Of a stretch of 39,455 nucleotides of DNA, positions 25,498 to 33,633 are shown in pieces (the stretch's first letter is position 1; every line of letters starts with the position of its first letter). Origin of the DNA: Alcaligenaceae bacterium (GTDB taxonomy: Bacteria; Pseudomonadota; Gammaproteobacteria; Burkholderiales; Burkholderiaceae_B). The DNA lies in the NCBI GenBank assembly GCA_947380655.1, contig CANCRX010000024.1, forward strand, positions 1 through 39,455. The letters are read 5' to 3'. The translations under genes were made by a program, and so were the position numbers. Below the pieces are notes generated by a model. That model did not search any database and was not told where the DNA came from. It saw nothing but the letters and a program-made list of their open reading frames with translations.

Positions 25498-26214
25498 TTG
25501 AAAGATACCTGCGTGTTAATTACAGGTGCCACCAAGGGCATAGGGTGGGCATTGAGCAAGCGTCTTTCAGACGCTGGGTGTCATGTCGTTGGTATCGCAC
25601 GCAATACCGCTGAGATCGATTTCCCAGGTTATTTGTATGAGTGTGATTTGTCGGATGCGGGGCAAACCGAAGACGTCTTGCGTACCATTCGTGACAAATT
25701 TCCTGTCGATGCCGTAGTCAATAACGTTGGCTCCAATATTTCACAACCACTGGGATCGGTCGAATTGACCGCATTGTTTGAAACCTTTGACCTCAATGTC
25801 CGTACTGCTGTGCAGGTGACACAGGCTTTTGTCGAGTCGATGAAATTGCGTCGAAGTGGCAGGATTATCAATTTATGCAGTTTGGCGGTGCGCGGCGCGC
25901 GTGATGCCACTAGCTATGCCGCAGCGAAAAGTGCCATTATTGGTTGCACGCGAACCTGGGCGCTCGATCTTGCTGAATACGGAATTACGGTCAATGCGGT
26001 TGCCCCGGGTGCGATTGATACTGAGTTATTCATGAATGCCATGCCTCTGGGGGATACGAGTGTGCAGACAGCCAATATGGTGCCAATGGGACGTCTAGGC
26101 ACTGCGAATGAAGTCGCTGCGCTGATTGCATTTTTGCTTTCCGAGGAGGCAGGATTTATTACCGGTCAGGTGATCGGCATTGACGGTGGCGGCAGCTTGG
26201 GCAGCACTTCATAG
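25498..26214 (+). CDS. Short-chain dehydrogenase/reductase (SDR)
   Basis: A TTG start, supported by the ribosome binding site AGGAG seven bases upstream. The 238-residue protein is a classical SDR: TGATKGIG near residue 10 binds the nucleotide, NNVG near residue 80 is the NNAG-type motif, a serine in INLCSLAV and YAAAK (near residue 140) complete the catalytic Ser-Tyr-Lys set, and APGAIDTELF and IDGGGSLG follow. It reduces or oxidises an alcohol/ketone with NAD(P). The substrate is unknown. It ends seven bases before radA on the same strand and is divergent from the hydroxy acid oxidase gene. Confidence 0.93.
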   Translation: MKDTCVLITGATKGIGWALSKRLSDAGCHVVGIARNTAEIDFPGYLYECDLSDAGQTEDVLRTIRDKFPVDAVVNNVGSNISQPLGSVELTALFETFDLNVRTAVQVTQAFVESMKLRRSGRIINLCSLAVRGARDATSYAAAKSAIIGCTRTWALDLAEYGITVNAVAPGAIDTELFMNAMPLGDTSVQTANMVPMGRLGTANEVAALIAFLLSEEAGFITGQVIGIDGGGSLGSTS

Positions 26215-26220
26215 TATTTC

Positions 26221-27588
26221 ATGGCAAAAGTTAAAACCCTTTTCGCATGTTCAGAATGTGGTGGTGTCAGTCCCAAGTGGACCGGGCAATGCCAGCATTG
26301 TCATGCCTGGAATACCCTCGAAGAGTCTCGCGATCCTGTTGTAACCGGTCAGAGTGAGCACCGCTACGCTCCGCTAGCGACCTCCAGCCCCGTGCGCAGT
26401 CTTTCTGATGTTGAGGCTCTGGAGTTGCCACGTATCTCCACTGGCATTGCAGAGTTTGATCGAGTACTGGGTGGTGGTCTGGTCGCAGGCGCAGTTGTCC
26501 TGATAGGTGGGGATCCTGGTATTGGTAAATCCACATTATTGTTGCAGGCACTTGTTGCGATGGCAGGAAGCCAGCGCGTGCTCTACGTGACGGGTGAAGA
26601 GTCTGCAGAGCAGGTCGCACTGCGTGCACGCAGGCTGGGTTTGCCCGGTGCGGCAGTAGATTTGTTTGCAGAAATTCGTCTTGAAGCGATCCAGGCAGCT
26701 TTGCTTGAGCAAAAGCCCGCGGTAGCTGTGATCGACTCCATCCAGACGGTGTATTCGAGTGAATTAACCTCTGCACCTGGTTCGGTCTCTCAGGTCAAGG
26801 AATGTGCAGCACAATTGACCCGCCTTGCTAAACAGGCCGGCATCCCGATCGTCATGATCGGGCATGTGACCAAGGATGGCACGTTGGCTGGGCCACGGGT
26901 GCTTGAGCATATTGTCGATACAGTTTTGTATTTCGAAGGCGATACACATTCATCTTTTCGTCTGATCCGCGCGTTTAAAAATCGTTTCGGTGCCGTCAAT
27001 GAGTTGGGTGTCTTTGCCATGACTGATCGTGGCTTGCGTGGCGTGTCCAACCCGTCTGCCTTGTTTTTGTCTCAACATCCTAATGAAGTGTCTGGTACGT
27101 GTGTGATGGCCACTCAAGAGGGGACGCGTCCTTTACTCGTTGAAATTCAGGCCTTGGTCGATAGTGCCCATGTGCCAAACCCACGCCGGTTGTCGGTCGG
27201 TCTTGAGGGTAACCGCCTTGCCATGTTACTGGCAGTATTAAATCGACACGCAGGTGTGTCGACCTCTGATCAGGATGTGTTTGTCAATGCCGTGGGGGGA
27301 GTACGTATTACAGAGCCTGCCGCTGATTTGGCCGTGTTGCTTGCAATTATTTCATCGTTGCGAGATCGGCCTTTGCCTAAAGGACTGATCGCTTTTGGTG
27401 AGATCGGTCTGGCCGGAGAGATCAGACCTGCGCCGCGCGGGCAGGAGCGTTTACGCGAAGCAGCCAAGCTGGGATTTTCTCTTGCCATCATTCCAAAAGC
27501 CAATGCTCCGCGTCAGCCAATCGAGGGGCTCGAGGTGATCGCTGTAGACCGCTTGCAAGATGCGCTCGATCAGCTGAGACAGAAATGA
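26221..27588 (+). CDS. radA: DNA repair protein RadA
   Basis: A 455-residue protein with every RadA landmark. It has a four-cysteine zinc finger (Cys10, Cys13, Cys24, Cys27), Walker A GGDPGIGKST near residues 95-105, YVTGEESAEQV, the RadA-specific KNRFG motif near 253-257, and a Lon-like C-terminal domain (NAVGGVRITEPAADLAVLLAI, and GEIGLAGEIRPAPRGQERLREA). It helps branch migration during recombinational repair. No Shine-Dalgarno sequence is obvious, but the start gives the normal zinc finger. It follows an SDR gene at seven bases, so they may share a transcript. Confidence 0.97.
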   Translation: MAKVKTLFACSECGGVSPKWTGQCQHCHAWNTLEESRDPVVTGQSEHRYAPLATSSPVRSLSDVEALELPRISTGIAEFDRVLGGGLVAGAVVLIGGDPGIGKSTLLLQALVAMAGSQRVLYVTGEESAEQVALRARRLGLPGAAVDLFAEIRLEAIQAALLEQKPAVAVIDSIQTVYSSELTSAPGSVSQVKECAAQLTRLAKQAGIPIVMIGHVTKDGTLAGPRVLEHIVDTVLYFEGDTHSSFRLIRAFKNRFGAVNELGVFAMTDRGLRGVSNPSALFLSQHPNEVSGTCVMATQEGTRPLLVEIQALVDSAHVPNPRRLSVGLEGNRLAMLLAVLNRHAGVSTSDQDVFVNAVGGVRITEPAADLAVLLAIISSLRDRPLPKGLIAFGEIGLAGEIRPAPRGQERLREAAKLGFSLAIIPKANAPRQPIEGLEVIAVDRLQDALDQLRQK

Positions 27589-27661
27589 TGTCACTTTGGA
27601 TAGTGCTGCCAACGTTGCTGCCAGCTCATTACCGAGTTTATTCAGCTGATCACTCTGATTA

Positions 27662-30154
27662 ATGAACTTGAAAAATATTCAACTATCTTGCAAACAAGCT
27701 TGGCGTGACGCGCGAGCTGGAGATTTGCGCTTATTGTTTCTTGCCGTGCTGGTTGCCGTCGCGGCCGTGACGAGTGTTGCGTTTCTCTCCGATCGCGTCG
27801 GTCGTGCGCTTGAACGTGACGCTTTGCAGATGTTAGGTGCAGATCTTGTACTGGAAGCCGATGCACCCATACCGAACAACATGCTTGAGCAAGCCAAATC
27901 ACGCTCACTCAAGGTCGCTAAAACTTATCAGTTCCCCTCCATGGTTGGTTCTGCAGAAAAAGTACAGTTAGCCTCTGTCAAAGCGGTCGATCAGACTTAT
28001 CCGTTGCGTGGGGCCTTGCTCACCACCTCACAAGTTGGTGCTGACAGCCAGTCGACAACTGAATCACCTGCAGTAGGCGAGGTGTGGGTAGACCCCCAAA
28101 TTCTTGCTCAGACGGGCCTGAGCGTCGCAGACTTGCTAAAAGTTGGTGCCCTTCAGCTAAAAATTGCGCGTGTCATTACCTACGAGCCTGATCGTGGCCC
28201 GCAGTTTGTCAATCTGGCTCCACGTGTAATGATGCGCGCGGAAGATCTGGATCGTAGCGGATTAGTCGGTCCTGGTAGTCGGGTAGGCTATGCATTGCTC
28301 GTGGCAGGCGAGGGCGCTGCGATCGAAGACTACAGAACATGGTTGAACAGCAGACTGAGCGCAGGTCAAAAAATCGTTTCAGTCGAGTCTGGGCGTCCAG
28401 AAATCCGACGTTCGCTTGATCGTGCGCAGCAGTTTTTATCTTTAGTTGCGATGCTCGCGGTTTTGATTGCGGCCGTCGCGGTCGCCCTGGCCGCAAGGCG
28501 TTTTGGACAACGCCATCGTCAGAGTGTGGCGGTGATGCGCTGCCTTGGCGCAACTCAGCGCGCGGTCACAACGATTTTGCTGGGTGAGTTTTTGATTGTG
28601 GGTGTAGTGGGTGCGGTCGTGGGGACCTTGATTGGCTGGGGGGCGCAGTATCTGATGATTCAGGGTCTGGGTGGCTTGCTGGGAACAGATTTACCCAATG
28701 CTGGCGCTATCCCTGCACTTCAGGGTTTATTTGCAGGAATCTGGTTGTTGTTCGCCTTTGCCTGGCCTCCTTTGCAGGCTCTTCGAACTGTACCGCCTTC
28801 GCAGATTTTCAAGTCCACACATACACCGTTTCCATTGCAAAGCTGGCTCGGGAGTTTGCTGGGAATTTTTGGATTTGCCTTGCTGATGTGGTGGGTCGCA
28901 CGCGATTTGAAGTTCGGTGTTGGGCTGGCAGCAGGGTTTCTTGTCGCGACCTTATTATTTGCGGCCTTGACGAGCTTAGCTCTGTACGGCTTGTCAAAAT
29001 TTCGTGGGTATCTGCAGAACTATCCTGTCTTACGCTTTGCACTCGCAGGTGTGGTGCGTCGACGCGCCGCTACGATTGCTCAGACAAGTGCTTTAGCTGT
29101 TGGCATGATGGCTATATTGTTACTGACAATCGTTCGAACGGATTTAATTGCCGGTTGGCAACGCACCTTACCGGCGGATGCACCTAACCGTTTTTTGATT
29201 AATGTGCAGGACGACCAAAAAGATGCTGTGCAAAAACGCCTTGTCGAGTCAGGATTAGCTGGCGTGAGTCTCTCTCCCATGGTGAGGGGCAGGTTGGTCG
29301 CCCGCAATGGGATTCAGTTGAGTGCCGATGATTACGATGATGCGCGAGCGCAACGACTGATTGATCGCGAATTTAATCTTTCCTACACAGATGTTTTAGC
29401 TGACCCAAGTCAGATCATCAGTGGGCGTGAACTCGATCCTGCCGCCGCCGAAGTTTCACTAGAAACTGGGCTTGCTAAAACACTGCGCCTCAATTTGGGT
29501 GATCAGCTTGAATTTGATGTGGCAGGCCAGCTTGTTACTGTAAAGGTCACTAGCATTCGGCGCGTCGACTGGGACTCGATGCGAGCCAATTTTTTTGCCA
29601 TCATGACGCCTCGTGCGCTCAAAGATGCTCCGCAAACATGGATGACTGCTTTTCATGTTGATCCACCACAGGCCGGGGTCGTTCAACAGCTGGTGACTCA
29701 ATTTCCAAATCTGACTGTATTTGATGTTGGAGCGATTTTGGCTCAACTTCAGTCAATTCTTGATAAAGTTGCCGTGGCGGTACAGGGATTATTTGTATTT
29801 TCTGTACTCGCAGGTGCGATTGTTCTGGCCGCTGCTTTATCCGCCACACGCGATGAGCGTGTGCACGAGTCCGCGTTACTCAGAGCTTTTGGTGCGACAC
29901 GTCAGCAACTGGCGCACGCTCAGCGTATCGAGTTGCTTGCTATCGGTGCCATGGCCGGCGTCCTGGCAGCAGGGGCTGCAAGCTTAACCGCCTGGGGGTT
30001 GTCGGTATGGGTGTTTGAGTTTGATATGAAATTTTCCCTTTGGCCTTGGTTGCTGGGAGTCTCTGTTTGCATGCTCGGAGCATGGCTGACTGGAGCACTG
30101 ACTTTACGGGGCGTGCTGAATACTCCACCGTTGGCTATTTTGAGACATGTTTGA
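27662..30154 (+). CDS. FtsX-family ABC transporter permease (YbbP-like), without adjacent ATPase
   Basis: An 830-residue inner membrane protein. The first helix (about residues 20-40, RLLFLAVLVAVAAVTSVAFL) is followed by a periplasmic domain (about 45-255), a four-helix cluster (about 260-440, including FLSLVAMLAVLIAAVAVALAARRFGQRHRQSVAVMRCLGAT), a second region (about 470-700) and three C-terminal helices with VHESALLRAFGATRQQLAHAQRIELLAIG. These are two FtsX-type permease units, the E. coli YbbP layout. YbbP-type permeases normally work with a YbbA ATPase whose gene lies next to it, but none is here. The role is unproven; removal of molecules from the inner membrane or lysophospholipase links have been suggested for the group. 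Confidence 0.9.
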   Translation: MNLKNIQLSCKQAWRDARAGDLRLLFLAVLVAVAAVTSVAFLSDRVGRALERDALQMLGADLVLEADAPIPNNMLEQAKSRSLKVAKTYQFPSMVGSAEKVQLASVKAVDQTYPLRGALLTTSQVGADSQSTTESPAVGEVWVDPQILAQTGLSVADLLKVGALQLKIARVITYEPDRGPQFVNLAPRVMMRAEDLDRSGLVGPGSRVGYALLVAGEGAAIEDYRTWLNSRLSAGQKIVSVESGRPEIRRSLDRAQQFLSLVAMLAVLIAAVAVALAARRFGQRHRQSVAVMRCLGATQRAVTTILLGEFLIVGVVGAVVGTLIGWGAQYLMIQGLGGLLGTDLPNAGAIPALQGLFAGIWLLFAFAWPPLQALRTVPPSQIFKSTHTPFPLQSWLGSLLGIFGFALLMWWVARDLKFGVGLAAGFLVATLLFAALTSLALYGLSKFRGYLQNYPVLRFALAGVVRRRAATIAQTSALAVGMMAILLLTIVRTDLIAGWQRTLPADAPNRFLINVQDDQKDAVQKRLVESGLAGVSLSPMVRGRLVARNGIQLSADDYDDARAQRLIDREFNLSYTDVLADPSQIISGRELDPAAAEVSLETGLAKTLRLNLGDQLEFDVAGQLVTVKVTSIRRVDWDSMRANFFAIMTPRALKDAPQTWMTAFHVDPPQAGVVQQLVTQFPNLTVFDVGAILAQLQSILDKVAVAVQGLFVFSVLAGAIVLAAALSATRDERVHESALLRAFGATRQQLAHAQRIELLAIGAMAGVLAAGAASLTAWGLSVWVFEFDMKFSLWPWLLGVSVCMLGAWLTGALTLRGVLNTPPLAILRHV

Positions 30155-30171
30155 ACGCACGGTTTATTCAT

Positions 30172-30600
30172 ATGACTGATACGACGACTGATACACAATC
30201 TGACTCTGCCCCGGTTGATCCGAATTCTGTTTTTGCAGTGCTTGGGGGAGAATCGGGTATCCGCGCGTTAGTCGATCGTTTTTACGATGTGATGGATATT
30301 GATCAGGACCTGAAAGTTTTACGTGATGTCCATGGTGCTTCGTTGATCGGTGCACGGGATAAACTTTACTGGTATTTGTGTGGATATTTTGGCGGACCAC
30401 AGCACTATATCGAGCGTTTTGGTCATCCCCGCCTGCGAGCTCGCCATCTGCCTTATTCAATCGGTATCAAAGAGCGCGATCAATGGTTGCTCTGTATGGC
30501 ACGTGCCATGCAAGATCTGGCTTATCCGACCGAACGTATTGATCGAATGCTGGAGATTTTTTTCGGCGTTGCTGACTGGATGCGTAACCGTGACGATTGA
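30172..30600 (+). CDS. Group II truncated hemoglobin-like globin
   Basis: The start is ATG 30172; the open frame continues upstream but overlaps the permease gene. The 142-residue protein has the truncated-globin pattern: FAVLGGESGIRALVDRFYDVMD at the start, LYWYLCGYFGGPQHYIERFGHPRLRARHLPYSIG with the heme-proximal histidine region, and DQWLLCMARAMQDL with the conserved Trp of group II. Such globins bind oxygen, NO or sulfide and are linked to redox or nitrosative stress. Its stop overlaps the GTG start of the Kdo kinase gene by 11 bases. Confidence 0.9.
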   Translation: MTDTTTDTQSDSAPVDPNSVFAVLGGESGIRALVDRFYDVMDIDQDLKVLRDVHGASLIGARDKLYWYLCGYFGGPQHYIERFGHPRLRARHLPYSIGIKERDQWLLCMARAMQDLAYPTERIDRMLEIFFGVADWMRNRDD

Positions 30601-31375
30601 TCTTTCACGCACAAGCGTTTTATCTGCTGCGCAAGGCGTCATTTGTTATGACAAGCTTCTTGATATCACGCATGATTCACCGACTGAAAATTTTTATAGC
30701 CTCGCTCACTGGTTTGATCCTGTAAATCCTGGTCTGCAGGCACAACCAGTGCAAGCAGGTGGTCGTGCGGCCGCCTGGTTTATTGAAATAGGTGCTCAGG
30801 CATGCGTGTTGCGTCATTATCGTCGCGGCGGATTAGCAGCCAGATTTTTACGCGATCAATATCTCTGGACTGGTGCTGCGCGTAGTCGTGCGTTCGTTGA
30901 ATTTTCAATCATGCAATCTCTGTGGCTCTCCGGTTTTTCCGTGCCACAACCTTTGGCCGCAGCGGTCTGGCGTCATGGTTTGAGTTATCGGGCGGCCCTG
31001 ATCACTGTAAGGGTGCCAGGTGCAACACCGCTTGCCCAGGTCGCGGATCCTGCAGTTTGGGCGCAGGCGGGCCGTGAGATTGCAAAAATGCATCATGCGC
31101 AGGTCTGGCATGCTGATTTGAATGTATTTAATGTTTTGGTTGATCAACAGTTGCATGTATGGCTCATTGACTTTGATCGTGCCAAAGCAGGGAATGTTAG
31201 TGCTGGGCGCAGAGCAGAAAATTTAGCCAGATTGTTACGCTCTGTGCGTAAAGTCTGTCCGCAATTTGAACAGAGTTGCTGGCCGGAACTGACCAAGGCT
31301 TATGCTTTGCAGGAACAGGCACAGGAACAGGAACAAGCACAAGCAAACGCAAACGCAAAGATTGGAGGGCAGTAA
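30590..31375 (+). CDS. kdkA: 3-deoxy-D-manno-octulosonic acid kinase (KdkA-type)
   Basis: The start is taken at GTG 30590, inside the end of the globin gene; the upstream extension is an overlap artefact. The 261-residue protein has the KdkA/WaaP kinase layout: VLRHYRRGGLAARFLRDQYLW near residue 65, SFVPQPLAAAVWR-like segment, and the catalytic WHADLNVFNVLVD loop (Asp and Asn) with LIDFDRAKAG as the Mg-binding motif. KdkA phosphorylates the single Kdo residue of the lipopolysaccharide inner core, and so appears where one Kdo is added. The C-terminus ends in a Gln/Glu/Ala/Asn-rich tail encoded by a short hexanucleotide-like repeat. It shares an operon-like run with the globin and the ArsC-like gene. 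Confidence 0.9.
   Translation: MTIDLSRTSVLSAAQGVICYDKLLDITHDSPTENFYSLAHWFDPVNPGLQAQPVQAGGRAAAWFIEIGAQACVLRHYRRGGLAARFLRDQYLWTGAARSRAFVEFSIMQSLWLSGFSVPQPLAAAVWRHGLSYRAALITVRVPGATPLAQVADPAVWAQAGREIAKMHHAQVWHADLNVFNVLVDQQLHVWLIDFDRAKAGNVSAGRRAENLARLLRSVRKVCPQFEQSCWPELTKAYALQEQAQEQEQAQANANAKIGGQ
31311..31360 (+). repeat. Imperfect hexanucleotide repeat at the 3' end of kdkA
   Basis: CAGGAA, CAGGCA, CAAGCA and AACGCA units follow one another and encode an EQAQEQEQAQANANA-type tail. The tract is imperfect, so slippage would be rarer than in a pure tract. It lies just before the ribosome binding site of the next gene. Confidence 0.7.
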
Positions 31376-31376
31376 A

Positions 31377-31727
31377 ATGGAAGTCATGGTCTATGGTTTA
31401 AGTCAGTGCAGCACTTGTGTCAAAGCGCGCGCCTGGCTCGAGGCGCATCAGGTTGCGCATGCGTTTCAGGATTACCGAGCGGTACCCGTTGCCCCCGCTG
31501 TACTCAAAAAATGGGCCCAAGAACTTGGCGGCTGGGAAAAACTAGTTAACCGAGCATCGATGACTTGGCGTAATCTCGATGCCTCACTTAAAGAACCTGC
31601 AACCGATGCACAGTGGCTGGCGCTGATTGCCGACTATCCAGCTTTGATTAAACGCCCTGTAACTGTGTATGCTGATGGTTCTGTGACTGTAGGCTTTAAC
31701 GAAAAACGTTATTTAGAAAAATTCTAG
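31377..31727 (+). CDS. ArsC/Spx-family thioredoxin-fold protein (YffB-like)
   Basis: The start is ATG 31377 with ribosome binding site GGAGGG inside the end of kdkA; the longer upstream frame is a shadow. The 116-residue protein has YGLSQCSTCVKARAWLEAH near its start (Cys-x-x-Cys active-site area), a conserved LNRAS-like segment read here as KLVNRASMTWRNL, and PALIKRPVTVYADG with the cis-proline region. ArsC-family members are glutaredoxin-linked reductases (arsenate) or regulators (Spx). The late Arg pair used by arsenate reductases is not obvious, so YffB-like function is likely. It precedes rpiA by 12 bases. Confidence 0.88.
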   Translation: MEVMVYGLSQCSTCVKARAWLEAHQVAHAFQDYRAVPVAPAVLKKWAQELGGWEKLVNRASMTWRNLDASLKEPATDAQWLALIADYPALIKRPVTVYADGSVTVGFNEKRYLEKF

Positions 31728-31739
31728 ACGGAAATATTC

Positions 31740-32408
31740 ATGCTTTCACAACAAGATCTCAAACAGCAGGCTGCAGATGCTGCCTTGCAATACATCGCTC
31801 CACTGATGACGAGTGATGCAGTGATCGGAGTCGGGACCGGTTCAACCGCTGACTTGTTTATTGACGGGTTGGCACAGTTTCGTGGGAAGTTCCGAGGCGC
31901 GGTGGCAAGTTCCGAACGCAGCGCAAAACGCCTAAGCGAGTTGGGGATATTGGTTCTTGATCTCAATGATGTCGACACCATGCCTGTTTATGTCGATGGT
32001 GCAGATGAAATTAATGCTCAACTCCATATGATTAAGGGTGGGGGTGGAGCGTTGACCCGTGAAAAAATCGTTGCCTCCGTCGCTAAACAATTCGTTTGTA
32101 TAGCTGACGAGTCAAAGCTTGTTGAGGTTTTAGGACGCTTTCCGTTGCCGATTGAGGTGCTGCCAATTGCGCGTCAGGCCGTTGCGCGTGTCGCGGTGAG
32201 TCTTGGCGGCGTGCCAAAGTTGCGCGATGGTTTTATTACGGATAACGGTAATCAGATTCTGGACGTCTCAGGGCTTTCAGTCAAAGACGCCTGTGCCCTA
32301 GAGTTAGCACTCAATAATGTCCCAGGTGTTGTGACAAATGGTCTTTTTGCGATACGTCCTGCAGATGTTGCATTATTGGCGACCCAATCGGGTATCCGGC
32401 GCTTGTAA
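31740..32408 (+). CDS. rpiA: Ribose-5-phosphate isomerase A
   Basis: A 222-residue cytoplasmic enzyme that interconverts ribose 5-phosphate and ribulose 5-phosphate. The family signatures are present in order: GVGTGSTADLFID near residue 28, SSERSAKRLSELG near residue 58, YVDGADEIN near residue 82 with the catalytic acid, and IKGGGGALTREKIVA near residue 97. The length is normal. It lies 12 bases after the ArsC-like gene, so it probably belongs to the same transcript as globin, kdkA and the ArsC-like gene. A new promoter with a Pho box follows it. Confidence 0.96.
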   Translation: MLSQQDLKQQAADAALQYIAPLMTSDAVIGVGTGSTADLFIDGLAQFRGKFRGAVASSERSAKRLSELGILVLDLNDVDTMPVYVDGADEINAQLHMIKGGGGALTREKIVASVAKQFVCIADESKLVEVLGRFPLPIEVLPIARQAVARVAVSLGGVPKLRDGFITDNGNQILDVSGLSVKDACALELALNNVPGVVTNGLFAIRPADVALLATQSGIRRL

Positions 32409-32434
32409 TAGGGCGTTTGTGACAATTTCTGTGA

Positions 32435-32468
32435 CATTCATCAAACTGTCATAGTGCGGTTTTAGAAT
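32435..32468 (+). promoter_or_regulatory. PhoB-type (Pho box) promoter of phoU
   Basis: CATTCAT (32435-32441) and CTGTCAT (32446-32452) are two Pho half-sites separated by four bases (CAAA), 12 of 14 matches to the CTGTCAT pair. TAGAAT (32463-32468) lies exactly ten bases after the second half-site, where the -10 element of PhoB-dependent promoters stands. No good -35 is needed. The predicted transcript starts near 32475, about 28 bases before the phoU ATG. Confidence 0.75.
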
Positions 32469-32502
32469 ACATTATCCAAATCACCTTTGATCGAGTTGCA
32501 CC

Positions 32503-33252
32503 ATGACCGAACACACCAATAAGCAGTTTGATGCCGATCTTCAGCGTATCCGCACAGAGTTATTGCAGATGGGCGGTTTGGTCGAATCCATGATCCAAGA
32601 CGCAATGGATGCACTGGGACTCGGCGAACTGAGCCTGGTTGAGCGCGTCAAAGAGCGTGAAAAAGAAGTGAATCGCCTGGAAGTCGACATTGATGAGCGA
32701 GTTACTCAAATTCTCGCCCGTCATCAGCCTGCTGCGATTGATTTGCGTACTTTGCTGGCGGTCACCAAAATGCTCACTGATATGGAGCGTTCGGGTGATG
32801 AGGCAGAAAAGATCGCGACCATGGCTCGCCGCCTGCATGAAGATGACCGTCGCTTTATTCCTGTCATCGAATTGCGTCACATGGCTAACTCCATTATCAC
32901 CATGATGCGCCAGGTGATGGACGCCTTTGCACGTCATGATTCGATTCTCGCTGCTGCGGTGGTTCGCAGTGATAAAGAGGTCGATAAGGAGTGGAAGTCA
33001 GCACTGCGCAACCTGATTACTTACATGATTGAAGATCCACGCACGATTTCCCGCGCAATTGATCTGCTGTTCATCGCACGCTCCATGGAGCGGATCGGCG
33101 ATCACTGTAAAAATATGGCTGAACGCGTGATTTACATGGTGCACGGCTCAGACGTCCGTCATAAGGGTGTCAAAATGGCTGAGCGCATTGCACGCGGTGA
33201 AGAGGAACTGATTGCTGTGGCCAAGACAGAGATTGAAGACGCTGCTAAATAG
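32503..33252 (+). CDS. phoU: Phosphate signalling regulator PhoU
   Basis: A 249-residue, mostly helical protein of two homologous three-helix units. Clear family features are FDADLQRIRTELLQMGGLVESMIQDAMDAL at the start, RLEVDIDERVTQILARHQPAAIDLRTLL with the metal-binding E/D cluster, and the second repeat LFIARSMERIGDHCKNMAERVIYMVHG. PhoU keeps the PhoR/PhoB system off when phosphate is plentiful, through the Pst transporter. The pst and pho genes usually beside it are absent from the window, so it stands alone here. It has its own Pho-box promoter and a terminator after it. Confidence 0.97.
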   Translation: MTEHTNKQFDADLQRIRTELLQMGGLVESMIQDAMDALGLGELSLVERVKEREKEVNRLEVDIDERVTQILARHQPAAIDLRTLLAVTKMLTDMERSGDEAEKIATMARRLHEDDRRFIPVIELRHMANSIITMMRQVMDAFARHDSILAAAVVRSDKEVDKEWKSALRNLITYMIEDPRTISRAIDLLFIARSMERIGDHCKNMAERVIYMVHGSDVRHKGVKMAERIARGEEELIAVAKTEIEDAAK

Positions 33253-33272
33253 TAATTAGTTGTATTTAAAGT

Positions 33273-33304
33273 AAAAAAACCAGCTTTTTAAAGCTGGTTT
33301 TTTT
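33273..33304. terminator. Bidirectional rho-independent terminator after phoU
   Basis: AAAAAAACCAGCTTT pairs with AAAGCTGGTTTTTTT around a TT centre, a 15-bp perfect repeat with A and T tracts on its arms. It lies between the convergent phoU and yggX genes. Confidence 0.92.
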
Positions 33305-33326
33305 ATTCTAAAGTGTTGTCACCGAG

Positions 33327-33599
33327 TCAGGCAGAAGGCGGAACGAACCCCTGCGCCTCAATATCACCACCTTCGAAGAGGAATTTCACCATTTGTTCTT
33401 TGAGGTATTTACGTGCACGTGTATCTGCGAGATTCAGGCGATTTTCATTCACCAGGCGTGTCTGGATGCCCATCCACTCTTCCCAGGCTTCTTTGGAAAT
33501 ACTTTGCCAGATTTTGGTGCCTAATTCTCCTGGGTATGGGGGGAAATCCAGACCAGGGGCATCTTTATTAAGTTTTACACACTGTACGGAACGGCTCAT
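33327..33599 (-). CDS. yggX: YggX, iron(II) trafficking/oxidative damage protection protein
   Basis: A 90-residue protein starting MSRSVQCVKLNKDAPGLDFPP, with the invariant Cys7 and the following PPYPGELGTKIW segment. The conserved EAWEEWMGIQTRLVNENRLNLAD and RKYLKEQMVKFLFEGG complete the family. YggX protects iron-sulfur clusters and helps against superoxide in enteric bacteria, where SoxRS induces it. The ribosome binding site AGGA is seven bases before the ATG. Its promoter region contains a 14-bp palindrome. It is convergent to phoU. Confidence 0.97.
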   Translation of the reverse strand: MSRSVQCVKLNKDAPGLDFPPYPGELGTKIWQSISKEAWEEWMGIQTRLVNENRLNLADTRARKYLKEQMVKFLFEGGDIEAQGFVPPSA

Positions 33600-33633
33600 T
33601 TCTTAATCCTGCTCATATTTGTGTTGATGTCGT

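Noticed and set aside
26267..26776. 169-residue open frame on the minus strand
   Set aside because: It lies wholly inside radA, has no recognisable domain, and its composition is that of a shadow of a GC-rich gene.
30040..30171. N-terminal extension of the globin frame
   Set aside because: It overlaps the permease gene and has no globin features; ATG 30172 gives the normal length.
31302..31376. Extended start of the ArsC-like protein
   Set aside because: The extra residues are a shadow of the kdkA repeat tail; ATG 31377 has a GGAGGG site.
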